NCBI RefSeq assembly: GCF_958298935.1
Contig: NC_084939.1
Location: forward strand, 9,687,501 to 9,751,500
Origin: Phragmites australis
Lineage: Eukaryota > Streptophyta > Magnoliopsida > Poales > Poaceae
Direction: 5' to 3'
Length of the DNA stretch: 64,000 nucleotides
Below are positions 51,298 to 62,469 of this stretch, in pieces. Under the pieces are notes generated by a model. The model saw only the letters and a list, made by a program, of their open reading frames with translations. It was not told the origin of the DNA and did no database searches. The first letter of the stretch is position 1. Every line of letters starts with the position of its first letter. The position numbers and the translations under genes were made by a program.

Positions 51298-53701
51298 TCA
51301 GGCTGGAAGCTCTAGCTTCACATTGTTCTTCCAGCTGCAAATTGTTTGGAGAACAATCAGTGGAAAGGATCATTTTGCAACAAAATGTTAAGGTAGGCCA
51401 AAGGAAATACCTCATTATGTAATAGTAAAAAAAGTCAGCATACAACAGAGTTTGCACTATTCCAGCAACCCAGCCTGCATTGAGAAAAACAAAATGCAGT
51501 GGCAACATGAATAATGGTTACATCCACCATCATCGGGAACAGAGACGTATGATGCAAGGAGTTCATACTTATCCAGTGAACAAAATGAGGCTCGGTGAAG
51601 TATCGGTAGATCCAGTTAAGGATATAAAGCACACGGTATGCACTGCATCATCACCAAGTAAGTGTGCTTTAGGAATAACATACTGAAGTAGCATCTCATT
51701 ACAAACTAAAAGAAGGGGCTGGCGAGCCTGAGTGGTTCCTCAAGCCAGCCCCCAGGCCGGTGACCTGGGTTCAAGCCCAGGCGCTGGCCCCTCCCTCTGT
51801 TGAGGGTGTGGAGCCTCCTCTAATGAAAAAAAAATTACAAACTAAAAGTAGAAAAAAATAAAGGGGGAAGAATAAAACAGGATCGTAGCATAATATATGT
51901 CAAACATCAGAAGATGAAATCATAGAATTCATCCATTATTTCACTGACCAGAGAATTTACTGTTAACTTAATACAGCATCAAATATTGTTCATACGCAAC
52001 TTTTATCCCATGAAGTGCAGTCCTGTGCTTTGCTCCCATCCAAATACAATTTTTTTTTATGAATTTTCAACCTAACTGATAGCAGTTCTTACCCCAGGAA
52101 GAAGACGTATTGACCAGTCAGGTTGTCAATATTCCTCGTGCGCTGTAGCAACACAAGTTGAGGAAATATAGCGACAGCTTCCAAATAAATGGAGAATGCC
52201 CACATCACCTGCTTAGAAAAAAAGACATAAATGGTCAGAATAGCACAATTTAGGAAGTAAAATTTCAACAAGAATGGATGGAAGCAGATTTCCATCACAT
52301 CTAAAAATAATGGCTCCAACAAGGCACCAACCAAAAGTCAAATGTCAGTACATAATCTAGAAAGGTAAAGGGTTAACTGGATTGCATATCTGGTAGTATT
52401 AGAGTTAGCAGTTCGCTTAGAGTGCAGAAGATAAAAAAAACTGACCTCTCTAAAAGTAAACTTCTCATTAATGAGAAGAGCCAGAGCCAGACAAGGCAAC
52501 ACTAACAAATAATGGCGAAAGGTGTCATGATCCTTGTCGTAGGTTCTCCTCACAATCTTATGCCGTCTCATGTACCAAACTATTGAGAAAGAGCTCGCCA
52601 GGAAGACCAGCTTCATGACAGTGTTATACAGAGAGATGAAATGAATGAACAAGTCCAGGTACCGAGCTGCAAAAACAAGTGCATATAGCTCCTGCGTCTT
52701 CAAAGATATGCCTGCAAAATATTTTCAAGTAAAAAGACAGACAACCAATGAACCAAATGGCAGCACCAGCTTATGATGGCAGCAATACGACTTCAGATAA
52801 ACCTCATGTTTTCACAGATTGGGTAAGATGTGCCCGATAGGTGATTGAAATATACATGATTGAAGTCGTTCATCACCACTGTCCCAACTGACACAGGCGT
52901 ACAGCAACCATTCGCTAACACTTTTAAAAATCTTCATCATCAAAGTATAGCTGTTATAGTAATCCTTATTATAACTAGAGCAATGGGGACCTAACAGATA
53001 TGTATTTGTCTATTGAGCTTTATTCAGACTATCTATTAGCTAAACTGAAAGGAAAGTATCTATTAGCTAAAAAGTTGCATCAAAGCATAGGTCGCGCGAT
53101 CTGCCAACAGATGTTCTTCTCATGCTTGCTAGTCAATCTTATCAGGCGCGCTAAGGTAAAGATAGAGGCCCATCGAAGCGTGCATCAAACTACCGAGGAG
53201 ACCATAATCGAATCAGATCCTAACTGAACACAGTCAATTACAGGGTGTATTTTAAAACCAGGGACCTACAACCCAATAGTCTCCTCAACTGTCGTCTCCC
53301 AATTCAACCAAAGCAATCGCAAGATCCAGAACCTTTGCTCCCTTACACTTGCTTATTTCCTACCGATGAATCCCTCGCTCCGCTCGTCGGACCCTCCCAA
53401 CGGCACGCATTGCACAAACCATCAGCACCACCTGTTGTCCCCCAAGATCTAGATCTCCGGCTCCAACTCACCACACACACGACACGTACAGGCACAGGCC
53501 CAAGAAACCGACAGACGAAGTCCCCAGGAATGCCAGCCTACGAGCTAACTGATCTCATTCCGTTCCGTTCCTAGCCCTGATCCCAGAGGAGAGGCGAAAT
53601 GCGTTCGCACCTGCGCAGGACTTGATGGTGTGGATCTTGAGGAGGAGCACCACCACGCTGAGGAGGTGGGTCATGTCCCCCGCGAGCCGGAACAAGTTCA
53701 T
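51298..53701 (-). CDS. ERD2: ER lumen protein-retaining receptor (KDEL/HDEL receptor)
   Basis: Six exons with GT-AG borders (53611-53701, 52446-52711, 52093-52208, 51569-51642, 51411-51474, 51298-51334) add up to 648 nt, or 215 residues, the standard ERD2 length. The protein starts MNLFRLAGDMTHLLSVVVLL and contains both family signatures: GISLKTQELYALVFAARYLD (31-50) and LEAVAIFPQLVLLQRTRN. Seven hydrophobic segments are visible. It ends YIMSWKNNVKLELPA. ERD2 binds K/HDEL-tagged ER proteins in the Golgi and returns them in COPI vesicles; this role is from family knowledge. All exons are undamaged, and a SINE lies in the third intron. A MULE begins about 385 bp upstream of the start codon. Grasses have several ERD2 paralogues, and I cannot say which this is. 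Confidence 0.97.
51713..51833 (+). mobile_element. tRNA-derived SINE in an ERD2 intron
   Basis: The 121-bp insertion is flanked by the 15-bp duplication ATTACAAACTAAAAG (51698-51712 and 51834-51848). It has a Pol III A-box-like GAGCCTGAGTGG and a B box GGTTCAAGCCC at about 51770, and ends in an A-tract. The GGCTGGCG..CCTGAGTGG head resembles the plant Au-type SINE, but that family name is a guess. It lies between ERD2 exons 3 and 4, opposite in orientation to the gene, with its A-tract on the plus strand. Confidence 0.88.
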
Positions 53702-54085
53702 CTCCGATCCCTCCTGCTCCTCCTCCTCCCCGTCCCGCCGCCCCTTTCCCCTCAACGAATCAAAGGTCCTCGTCGGCGGGCAAGTGACTCTACGTCCTTG
53801 TCGCGGTGGAGTCGGCCGAGAAGGGAGAGCGTCAGAGGGATGGGGAGGGTGCTGATACGGACGTGTTGGATTCGTTGGACCCGGCGCGTTCAAGGCTGAG
53901 TCGAATGACTAGTGGGTCCGGAGCATACGATGCGGCATATCAGTGGGTGGAATGGACGGGGAGGGCCCGGAAGGTGGTGAGGGGTGGGGAGCTACGTGGC
54001 GTCGCTGAGGTGGCGTGGCATGATTGGAGGTGCCGATGGGCGCACGCGTCACTGGATCGATCCGCCAGCGGCATCAGCAATTCAG
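53702..54085 (-). promoter_or_regulatory. ERD2 leader and upstream region
   Basis: The first 190 bp upstream of the ATG are rich in GA/CT and moderately GC-rich, a typical grass leader. Open frames on both strands reflect composition. The region is cut short by the MULE at 54086, so promoter elements further upstream have been displaced by about 4.6 kb. Confidence 0.45.
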
Positions 54086-54181
54086 GAGTTTTTTTTTTAG
54101 TTAAAATTTAAATAAATAGATTCCCGACGAATGTATTTGCAAAACTAGGCGCTGCAGCCCTCTGAGAGAGCGGTTACGGGT
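54086..54181 (+). repeat. Left terminal inverted repeat of the MULE
   Basis: It starts GAGTTTTTTTTTTAGTT and runs to the GCGGTTACGGG motif. It is matched by the right end at 58552-58661, with a few differences and an extra AT-rich insertion of about 20 bp in the right copy. Confidence 0.9.
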
Positions 54182-54589
54182 GCTAACCGGGTGGTAGGCC
54201 TAACCACCCCCTCAGAGGACGGGTACGGCCTTCCCGCCTGACCCGGAGCCTTACCGGGGGCGGTAAGGGGTCCTCCCCGCCCGCCGCGCCGCACCGTCCG
54301 CCCGGCCCCCTCTGCTATAAAAAGGCCAAAAATTGGCAAAAAATCATAAAAATCCGAAAAAAGGAAAAGTTGAGAAGAGAGAGGAGAAGAGAGAAGAGGA
54401 GAGGGGAGGAAGAGAGGTCGATGAAGCCTTGCTGCATTTGAGCCGCGGATTTGAAGGAAAATTTAGGATAATTTTTTTTTCCTTTTTATTGTTGTTAATT
54501 TGTGCAGTAGTAGTATATGACATAGATTTTAGACATTTATGACCTAGGGTTTAGAAAATTGTCAAATTTATTTAGAAATGGTACGATAG

Positions 54590-54772
54590 CAGTTCAATAT
54601 AGAATATTATTTTTAGTATATTATTTGTAGTATATTATTTGTAGTATATTAGTTTTAGTATATTATTTTCGGTATGTTATTTGTAGTATATTATTTTTAG
54701 TATATTATTTTCAGTATGTTATTTGTAGTATATTATTTTTAGTATATTATTTTTAGTATATTATTTGTACCT
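54590..54772 (+). repeat. Short tandem repeat of about 17 bp
   Basis: The unit AGTATATTATTTGT / AGTATATTATTTTT / AGTATGTTATTTGT is repeated about ten times in the 5' part of the MULE, ahead of the transposase start. It is AT-only apart from the G, and probably grew by slippage. Confidence 0.85.
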
Positions 54773-54901
54773 GCAGACGTAGGAGGTAATAGTAGATGAT
54801 AATTTGCGAACCTAGGGTAGCATTTAAAAATTATTTTATCCGATAATCAGAAATATAGTTTATTGTCTTAACATGGGTTATGTTTGCGGGTGTTTCCAAG
54901 G

Positions 54902-57101
54902 ATGGCAGATAAATTAATTTTTCAGATATATTATGGTGAGAGTGAAATTAGGTACGGTCCCAGCGGTGTAGATCTGTTTGGATTTCGTCATGTCATGAAG
55001 GGGCTTAGTAAAGCTAATGAGAGGACTATTGTGGGTGTGTGCAAATGGCTCATGCGGTTTTTCCAACTGGATCCGCAGCAATATGAGCTGAAGTTGAAAG
55101 CTGTCATGAGCCGTGCTAGTCATGGATACTTTGGTGAGCTTGTTCCCATCGAAACCATATCAACTTGGAGGCAGTATGTAGATATATGCTGTGAACGTGG
55201 CCTGCCGCTTGTTTTGTTAGCTGAGGCGTACCTGAAAGATCAAAATGAGGTGAACTCTGCAGAAGCAGTAGCAAGACCAAGTGAGGCAGTGGAAGATGAG
55301 TCAGAGGCGGCTAATGTAGGGTCTATGGAGGAAGTTGGTGATGTTCCAGAGCTGCAACCGATAGGTGTAGCTGATGAAGGGGAGCACATCCCTAGCATCA
55401 TTGAAGATATAGATTTGGAGGATGAAGAGTTGGAGGAAGGCCTTGCCGATGGGGATTCTTCTGATGAGGAGGGTAATGCTCCAGTTCCTGCAGAGTGGCG
55501 GGATCATGAATTTTCGAATTTGGTGGTTAGCGAGGCTGACCAGACACCGTGGCAGTACCATGAGAATGAGGTGTCACAGGGTGCTATGTACCCTACAAAA
55601 GAGGCAGTTATTGATGTAGTGAAATTCTGGTCGTTGTCTCTTCGTAGGTAATTCAAGGTTGTTAAATCAAGTAAAAGAGAGTACGATGTGAAGTGCTTGG
55701 TGCCTCAGTGCCCTTGGCAGGTGCACGCATTCAGAGGGAAATGGGTAGACTACTGGCAATGCTCAATAGTTAAAGAACATAATCGTCACATTGAGGAAAT
55801 AGAGTTCGCCCACCGGAACCTGTCTTCTGCTTTCATTGCAAATGTTATGTACGGAGAGATTGTGGACAACCTAAGGTATGAGCCACGATCAATAATCCGT
55901 ACTATTGAGAAAAGGTTCCAGTACACAATAAACTATGTGAAGGCATGGAGGGCGAAACAAAAGGCTATTGAGATGAGGTTCGGTACATATGAAGATTCAT
56001 ATCACAATCTACCTCGTCAATTAGCCACAATTTGTGCAAGAAATCCAGGTAGCCACTATGATATCAAGCATTACCCTTCTATTGATGTGGAGTACAGCGA
56101 AAAAAGAGTGTTGCAGCGTGCTTTCTTTGCATTCGCTGCAACTATCAAAGCATTTAGATATTGTCGACCCATCATATGCCTAGATGGAACATTCCTGACT
56201 GGGAAGTACAAAGGGCAGATTTTGTCTGCAATAGGGGTCGACGGTAACAACCAAGTCCTGCCACTAGGGTTTGCTTTCGTGGAGAGTGAGAACGGGGACA
56301 GCAGGTATTGGTTCCTAGAGCGGGTTAAACATGCAATTGTTATTGACCGACCAGATGTGTGTCTCGTTCATGATAGACATGCAGGATTGTTGCAGGCTTT
56401 GCTGGATATGCAACATGGTAGCGTGCGACGGGGTGTAGCAGTACAGTGGCCCGATCCCATGCGCCATATGGGTGCGAACTTCTACAGACAGTTTAAAAAC
56501 AAAGAGTTAATGAAGCTCTTCAAGAAGTTGTGCAGTCAGAACCAGCAATGTAAGTTCAATGCATTATGGGCAAGACTTGATGAACTGACTCTAAAACAAC
56601 CTGCGGCCCCACGCCATACCCCGCCCGCAACGTACTACGGCACCTCAGCGTGGCCTTCTTCTGCTACACCGTCGTACCACGCAGGTACAATTATACATTT
56701 TTTACTACTACTTTCAATACCATATTGTTCGTATCTAACGTGATTATTTGTTCATAGGCCCCTCCAGCCAGTACACATGGATGCCTGCCGAGCCGTCACA
56801 GTCCTCCTACCCTAGTCAGGAGGATGAGGCTGGCCCCGACACCGCATACGACATCGTCCGTGACTTCTTCGGGGGCACACCTGACTACGACGTCCTTCAG
56901 CGGTCCCAGGTTTCCAGTGCTCCCCTTTGGACACAGCCCACGCAGGACGAGCCCTCGACACCGGTGGTCCCTACTAGGCCTACCAGACACGTTGGTCCAC
57001 CCGACCCCCTCACCTACTCCAGGGGTCACGTGAGGGTTAACCAGCGGCATCGGGACCACGATGGGGCGCACGGGCGACAGCAACGAGGGAGGTATGAGTA
57101 G
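54902..57101 (+). pseudogene. MULE transposase (MuDR type), one stop and an internal deletion
   Basis: Exon 1 is 54902-56684 and exon 2 is 56758-57101. Joined, they keep one frame of 709 codons with a single TAA at 55649-55651. The N-terminal part is acidic (DLEDEELEEG). A MuDR-type DNA-binding segment follows (CLVPQCPWQVHAFRGKW). The MULE catalytic core has ICLDGTFLTGKYKGQILSAI (first Asp) and LPLGFAFVESENGDSRYWFL, where the second acidic residues lie. After KFNALWARLDELT the sequence passes straight to a proline-rich tail (HTPPATYYGTSAWPS). The third catalytic part and the SWIM zinc finger that normally lie there are missing. The element could be mobilised only by a partner enzyme. Confidence 0.88.
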
Positions 57102-57560
57102 CATTTTACATTTTATGTAACTAACATATGCATATTCGCTTTGTGATGTACTCCTATGTATTAAGACACGTTTACTTTGGATAGTCGACTTAGCATTTCG
57201 TAAATGCATTTCATATTCAGACACGTTCAATGAAGAAGTGACCACAATACTAAACTTTAACCATGACTTGACAACACATGCCTTATACCGCAGGCTTTAA
57301 ACAAGATGTGACAACACTACCTAGCTTTTTCCAATTAGTAAATGACAACACAGGTACCAATAAACGTGAAATCTCTGACCATGAGCAATGACACAACTTT
57401 CCCATTCTTCAAGATGGAATTTGATGCTCCTCCCACCAGCTATGCCCATGCCCTCACTCCTTTCTTCACGAGCGAATCCAATGCTCCTGCCTCCCCCAAC
57501 TATAATAGCCGAACCTCCTTACGGTGAAGCATCGCTCATTTCTCATATCTCTCAAGTGCA

Positions 57561-58157
57561 ATGTCTTCCTTAGCTCCATCGAGCCCACCAAAGAAACATT
57601 AGGGGACTACCATACCTGAAGATCTCGAACCACCAATGTGCTTCTGTGGTGACCTTTGTAAGCTCCGCGAGTCGCAGGACATCTCATACACCTATGGGCT
57701 GCGCTTCTTCATGTGTGCCAACTACGAGTATGACAAGTCTCGCCATGCAACAACTGGTTATCGATCGGTACGGTAATAGATATCCGCCTCATCTCTTCCG
57801 ATTTCGCACCCTCTTTTACTAACCGCTCATCTTGTTCTATTTGTTCAGTCCCCTCCACCGCTCTGTGATTTTATTCAGTGGCTCGACAATGAGCAAAATG
57901 ATTCACAGAAGCAGTGGGTCGACATGAACATGAGGTGGAGAAGGGAAGCATACGCATGTCGGAAGTACGAGCAACAACAAGAGGAACTTCGCCTCAAGCG
58001 GGAGGAAGAAGAGCGCATGAGGAAGGTGGCGCACGACCGTACCGTGGCTCAGGCTCGAGAGGCTGAGAGGGAAAGGAAGCGGGAGAGAGCCCGCCGTGCT
58101 AAGACGGCAGGTTCCGATGCTCTCCGAAAGGGAAAGTATCCTAGATGCACGCAGTAG
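57561..58157 (+). pseudogene. GRF-like zinc-finger gene carried by the MULE
   Basis: Exons 57561-57767 and 57849-58157 join in frame at a GT-AG intron (171 codons). A TAG stands at codon 14 (57600-57602). After it the frame is open: PPMCFCGDLCKLRESQD, GLRFFMCANYEYD and PPPLCDFIQWLDNEQND. These carry the C.C...C and F.C pattern of a GRF-type zinc finger. A charged coiled-coil-like stretch of Glu/Arg repeats (KREEEERMRKVAHD) and a basic end follow. Its place beside a transposase inside the TIRs suggests that it travels with the element. Whether it serves transposition or was captured from the host is unknown. Confidence 0.65.
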
Positions 58158-58551
58158 AGACTACCTAATGTAACCCGACATACTTTCCCTCCCTAAGGTA
58201 TGTTATGATTAGGATCGGCGCACTAATAAGTAGATCTTAGTGCGAATCGTATATGCCACCTTTGTTTCCTCATCGTGTCGTCGCGGTTACAGTGTATTGT
58301 AATGTTTTCACCCTATGTTTAATACTATGTTTGTCCTCGTTCACACCCCATACTCACGTAAAATGCTGCGACTACTAATTACTGATTTTTTTCTCCGGCT
58401 ATTACATAACCTACTCCAAATTTAAATTCTTAATTTCCTTACACCCCTTCCTTTTTATTTCTTTAATTACACAAAAAATTGTATTTTTAGAGGACAAATG
58501 GAAAAAAACATTTTTAGAGGAAAAAAAGCCCCTAACCGAGGGCGGTTAGGA

Positions 58552-58661
58552 CCCGTAACCGCCCTCTCAAAGGGCTACAGGCGCCTAGTTTTGCAAATAT
58601 CTTCGTCGGGAATCTATTTATTTAAATTTTAACTCAAAAAATATAAAAATAAAAAAAACTC
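58552..58661 (-). repeat. Right terminal inverted repeat of the MULE
   Basis: It is the reverse complement of the left end, ending in AAAAACTC just before the AGCAATTCAG duplication. It is slightly longer than the left copy because of an A/T-rich run. Confidence 0.9.
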
Positions 58662-58903
58662 AGCAATTCAGCTCTTTGGGCAGCGTCGGCGTACCAGCCC
58701 AGCTGGGCCGGCCATCTAAGCTCACCAGCCATCATCTCCTTTATTTATCTAATTTTTTCTTATTACCCCTAAAAAACTGTTTTTATTTTTTAACCGTTGT
58801 ACAGTAATATTTGGTATACCATCGTGCGTGTCGTAAAATATGGCGTGGCACACTGCCTGCAGTGGTGAGTCTAGGATTTTCAATTTGATTTGTACATACT
58901 ATG
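58662..58903. other. Short flank, nothing recognised
   Basis: The sequence resumes the pre-insertion DNA after the MULE target duplication (CTCTTTGGGCAGC), with no gene or repeat signal. Confidence 0.5.
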
Positions 58904-59935
58904 TTATATGTAGTCACATCTATTCGAATGACTGAGAGCGAGAGAGAGAGTTGGCGTTCTCACAGAGCTGTGTGTCATGTCCGTGGCCGTCGACATTAGA
59001 GATTTGTCAATGACATCCTCATCAGAACTATCTTCAGATGTCAACACTGCATCAGTTTTATTAGCTCCAAGTTGAACCTCCGGATCAGAAAATCCGTCTT
59101 CCAACTCATCCTCCTTATTACCGGAATTCATACCGGCTTGAGAGGAGAAATTCCTACTCCACAATAACTGGCCAAATAAAAATGACAATTGGAATGCAGA
59201 CGGCTTTGGTTCATGACAACAATCCACTTTACAACAATCTTCCTCACAATGTCCTTCTACATTCTTTGCATCTGCATTTAGCAATATCTCAAGATTTACG
59301 CAACTGCTGATCTAGCAAAAGAAGAGCAAACAGACTAACAGTTGATGCATGTCGTTTGGAAGGGAAAAAATTAGCAAGGGCAATGCTATTTGTTCAAACA
59401 CATTTAGCATAGTCCATGCTTATAACTTGTCATAACTGAATAGGTCTCCTTTCAGTTTCATTTGTATAAATTTGATGTTTAGTACCATGCAGTCACATAC
59501 AAAATAGGAAAAATTATCCGCATATCATTCCTCTAGTTTAGAGTTATAATCTTGGTGCAACAAGCAGCAACATCAAACAGATACAAACTAAAGAACCAAA
59601 CGATTGTACTAAAATATTAAGCCATCAAAACTTGAACTGTTGGCATGTTAAAAGAACTATTATCAGTAGCTTAGCTCAGAAAGAAGATAAAGTTGGGGAA
59701 GCAATATGAAGAAAGACATTACCAGCTCTATCTGCCTTGCTCGCGCCCGCAGCGCAGCCGCTGACGCGCCGCCCTGGCCCTACTTCACTTGCGCCCCCGG
59801 TGCAACCGCTGCCGCCGCGGCCTGCGGCCAACCGCCTAGCTCGTGCTTGCGCCCAAGCCCGAACCACACCCCACCTGGCTCATGCCCGCGCCACCACCGC
59901 TGCTGCTGCCCAGATCCATCTCATGGCTGATGGGG
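58904..59935 (-). CDS. Unidentified two-exon gene candidate
   Basis: A minus-strand exon from about 59312 to 58904 is open after an acceptor-like CTAG. It encodes SCVNLEILLNADAKNVEGHC, a cysteine cluster EEDCCKVDCCHEP, LSFLFGQLLWSRNFSSQAG and an acidic-serine stretch TSEDSSDEDVIDKS, then a stop. About 420 bp upstream a GC-rich segment (59935-59729) ends in a donor-like GAGCTG|GTAATG. It could be a first exon, but an ATG at about 59922 (MDLGSSSGGGAG) runs into a stop before the donor in that frame. I do not recognise the protein. It may be a gene fragment or pseudogene. Confidence 0.35.
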
Positions 59936-60059
59936 AATGGGGAATGGAGCGTGGGACGTGGGGAATGGGGCGTCCGGGCATGGGTGCGTGGTAGTGGGCT
60001 GTTTCGCCGTCGGACTTATGGCTACTGTGGCGCTGCGGCTTAGGCCATCGTGGTGAGTT

Positions 60060-62060
60060 GGCGACGTGGATAACTGTCTATTGGAGAATTTACCTCCTGA
60101 ATACTACGTATAGAAAAAAATCACAAAAAATTGGGTATATATATACTCTTGTCCCTAAGTGTGTGCAAGGAACCGTCTAAATAGTATTCCAATTAATTAT
60201 CAGGATGATCATTTGCTTGATCATGACCACGATGATTAAGTGGGATACCATCCCGGTAGTCCCGGCACGTGTTTTATGTCTAAGATCGAAACACATACCT
60301 TTCCAACATATAACATTACAACAAAGTTTAAGAAAGTGCGAGTAATTAAATTATATTACAAGTTCTTAAGTATTTAACCATTTACACAATTTACAGCAAA
60401 AGGAAGCTATGAGGATAAAGTACAATTCACCTTCTAACCAAAAATAGAAACTACGTAGCGGAAGATTAACATCTATGAACCAGCAAAAACTAGGTGAAGT
60501 CATATGCCCTTAGGCTCCACCCAAAAGCACGTCACACAAGTAACTTGCACTACTCATTCCCGCCACCTACATCGGCAGGCGTGAAATAGCCAAACACGAG
60601 CTACTCCTCACCTGTGAAACTTGAAAGAGCAGTGTGAGTATGAAAGTACTCGCAAGACTTAATCTATAGTAAAGGCACGTTCTGTAGTAGTGTGATATGA
60701 TGAAGCATTGCATTCATCCGCATGGAGTCAGAAGTAAATATTATTGCATTTGCAATGTGTTACTGCCAGAATTAATCTTTGTGCAATACTTTTTTTAGGT
60801 ATAACAAATTTCTACAGTGGAAACCCAATTGTTATTTGCTCCCCCTCCCTTTTTATTTGTTTTATAGGATCGTTCTAGTGGCTTTGTTGCCCAGCATTCA
60901 GGGCAACTCTTTAGATTGGTAACTTAGTACACAATCAAGTATCGGAAATGATAACCTCAAAAAAAAAAAAAGTATCGGAAATGATGCAGTACTTGAGTTT
61001 ATTTTGTTGCCAATTAGGAACAAAGAAAACTGTGAAACATTTATGTCACAAGGATCATGTTAGTTTTGATTGAAGACCAACTGCTGTTTGCTCACTGTTG
61101 CGCATAATACTCATCAATGGAGCACATCCTGCCATTTTCTTGTACTTGAATGTCACCTCTTTAAATTAAGTGCTAAGGGAACAAATTATTTTAAGTTCGG
61201 ACAAGCGTGGTTAGCAAAAGTACCTAAAATAGTTTAATTTGTGCCATGCAATGCCGAAGCTTGAATCATTTAGGGTATAGCAAGTTTTTCAATTTATATT
61301 GATTGATCATGAAAACAATATTGGAATTTTTAAAGGCGGCATAAATAATCATATAGAAATATGGAACTCAGTATGTGAGTTGATGGGACGAATCAAATGA
61401 GAAACTAGAACATTGAGACCTAGAAACATTGGACACTGACCACCTTACTATTTTTCCCTAGATTACCATGCTTCTTTTTTAGTGTGAGTGCATATCGATT
61501 CTTTTGCTTTTCCCTACCAAACAAGCGATTGTTTCTCTTTCTCAAATTTTGTCTTACTGTTGTGTTTGGATCGCCGTTTACGTTTAGGTTGATCTCCAGC
61601 CCTGCCCTTGGTTTTGTATTGCCCTGCAAACCTGTGATTTGATCGAGTTAGCTGCACTTTCAATCATGCGTATAAATCTCTCGATCCTGACTTTTTACTT
61701 GACATTGATATTCATATGCTTACCCCCTGTGATCATTACCTTTCTTTGTTTATTTGCTGAGACTTTTTGTATCTCACCCTTGTTTCCTAGCCTGTTGCTC
61801 ACGGCAAAAATAAGCTGAGTAGCATTCACTGGCATAAACTCATGGAAGCACTACGCCAGTTTCGACCTTGATCTTACAAATATTTTCAATAAAATCACAT
61901 GATTTCAGTTTGTCCTTTATCTTGCGTGAAATGCTTCTTCTTCTTTTTTTGTCTGTTTAAACTACTTGGATTTTTCACTTGTATCATTTTCTTGGATACT
62001 TTGGCCGAGTTCTAAGCTGATACTTATTTACATTTTGCAATGATGTTTTGCTTGAGCATG
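60060..62060. other. Intergenic, no supported gene
   Basis: AT-rich DNA. The part at 60180-60680 has LTR-like words (GTACTCGCAAGACTTAA near 60645, GTGGGATACCATCCCGG near 60240), which could be an old gypsy remnant. A minus-strand frame at 61420-61629 is basic and asparagine-rich and matches nothing. No other signal. Confidence 0.3.
60953..60969 (+). mobile_element. Tiny poly(A)-ended insertion with target duplication
   Basis: The 16-bp word AAGTATCGGAAATGAT occurs at 60937-60952 and again at 60970-60985. Between them lie only 17 bases, AACCTC followed by eleven A. This is the footprint of a target-primed reverse-transcription event with an almost completely truncated insert. Confidence 0.6.
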
Positions 62061-62063
62061 GTG

Positions 62064-62400
62064 TGTTACGGGCGCAAATCAGTTTAGGTTCGGATAGAGT
62101 CCAACTCGGTGTTCAGATAGAGTCCGATTTGATTAGGCTTAGTTGTTGGTTTGTTTCAGATTTGGTTTGTTAGCTAGTTGGATTATGATTTGGTTTGTTA
62201 GCCAGTTAGTTAACTGGTTTAGATAGCCGATATGGTTAGTCTTAGACAACTTTTATCTTCAAGCAATTAATAAATAAGTATTCTCTTTATCTCTCTCTTC
62301 TCTCTCTGCTCTTAGTTCTTCCTATCTATTTCCCTCATGTCAGCTCTTTCTCTGTCCGACACCCTCTTTCTCTTCTATTCAGCATAGCAGATCATAGCCA
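62064..62400 (+). repeat. LTR-like sequence before a gypsy gag
   Basis: It begins TGTTACGGGCGC and includes internal repeats of GGTTTGTTAGC(T/C)AGTT. A promoter-like AATAAATAAGTATTCTC and a CT-rich tract follow at 62285-62350. Its position just upstream of the gag remnant suggests a 5' LTR. The right end is not fixed. Confidence 0.4.
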
Positions 62401-62469
62401 CAACTAGTGAACACTGGGGATTCAAGCCCCGACCCAAGGTGTATCATAGTTACAACATGTGGAGGACAG

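Larger units (their letters stand above)
54086..58661 (+). mobile_element. Mutator-like element (MULE), structurally complete
   Basis: Long terminal inverted repeats of about 100 bp (54086-54181 and 58552-58661) share AAATAGATTCCCGACGAA, TTTGCAAAACTAGGCGC and GCGGTTACGGG. They are bordered by the 10-bp direct repeat AGCAATTCAG (54076-54085 and 58662-58671), fitting the 9-11 bp duplication of MULEs. The 4576-bp element carries two plus-strand genes, a MuDR-type transposase and a GRF-like zinc-finger gene, each with one clean intron and one premature stop. Confidence 0.92.

Noticed and set aside
51713..51833. Possible tRNA gene (B box present)
   Set aside because: There is no cloverleaf or acceptor stem, and the target duplication with A-tract shows a SINE.
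53622..54111. Plus-strand frames upstream of and over ERD2 exon 1
   Set aside because: They overlap the ERD2 leader and exon in antisense and have low-complexity composition.
56796..57245. Minus-strand 149-residue frame
   Set aside because: It is antisense to the proline-rich tail of the MULE transposase, which has a coherent frame and intron on the plus strand.
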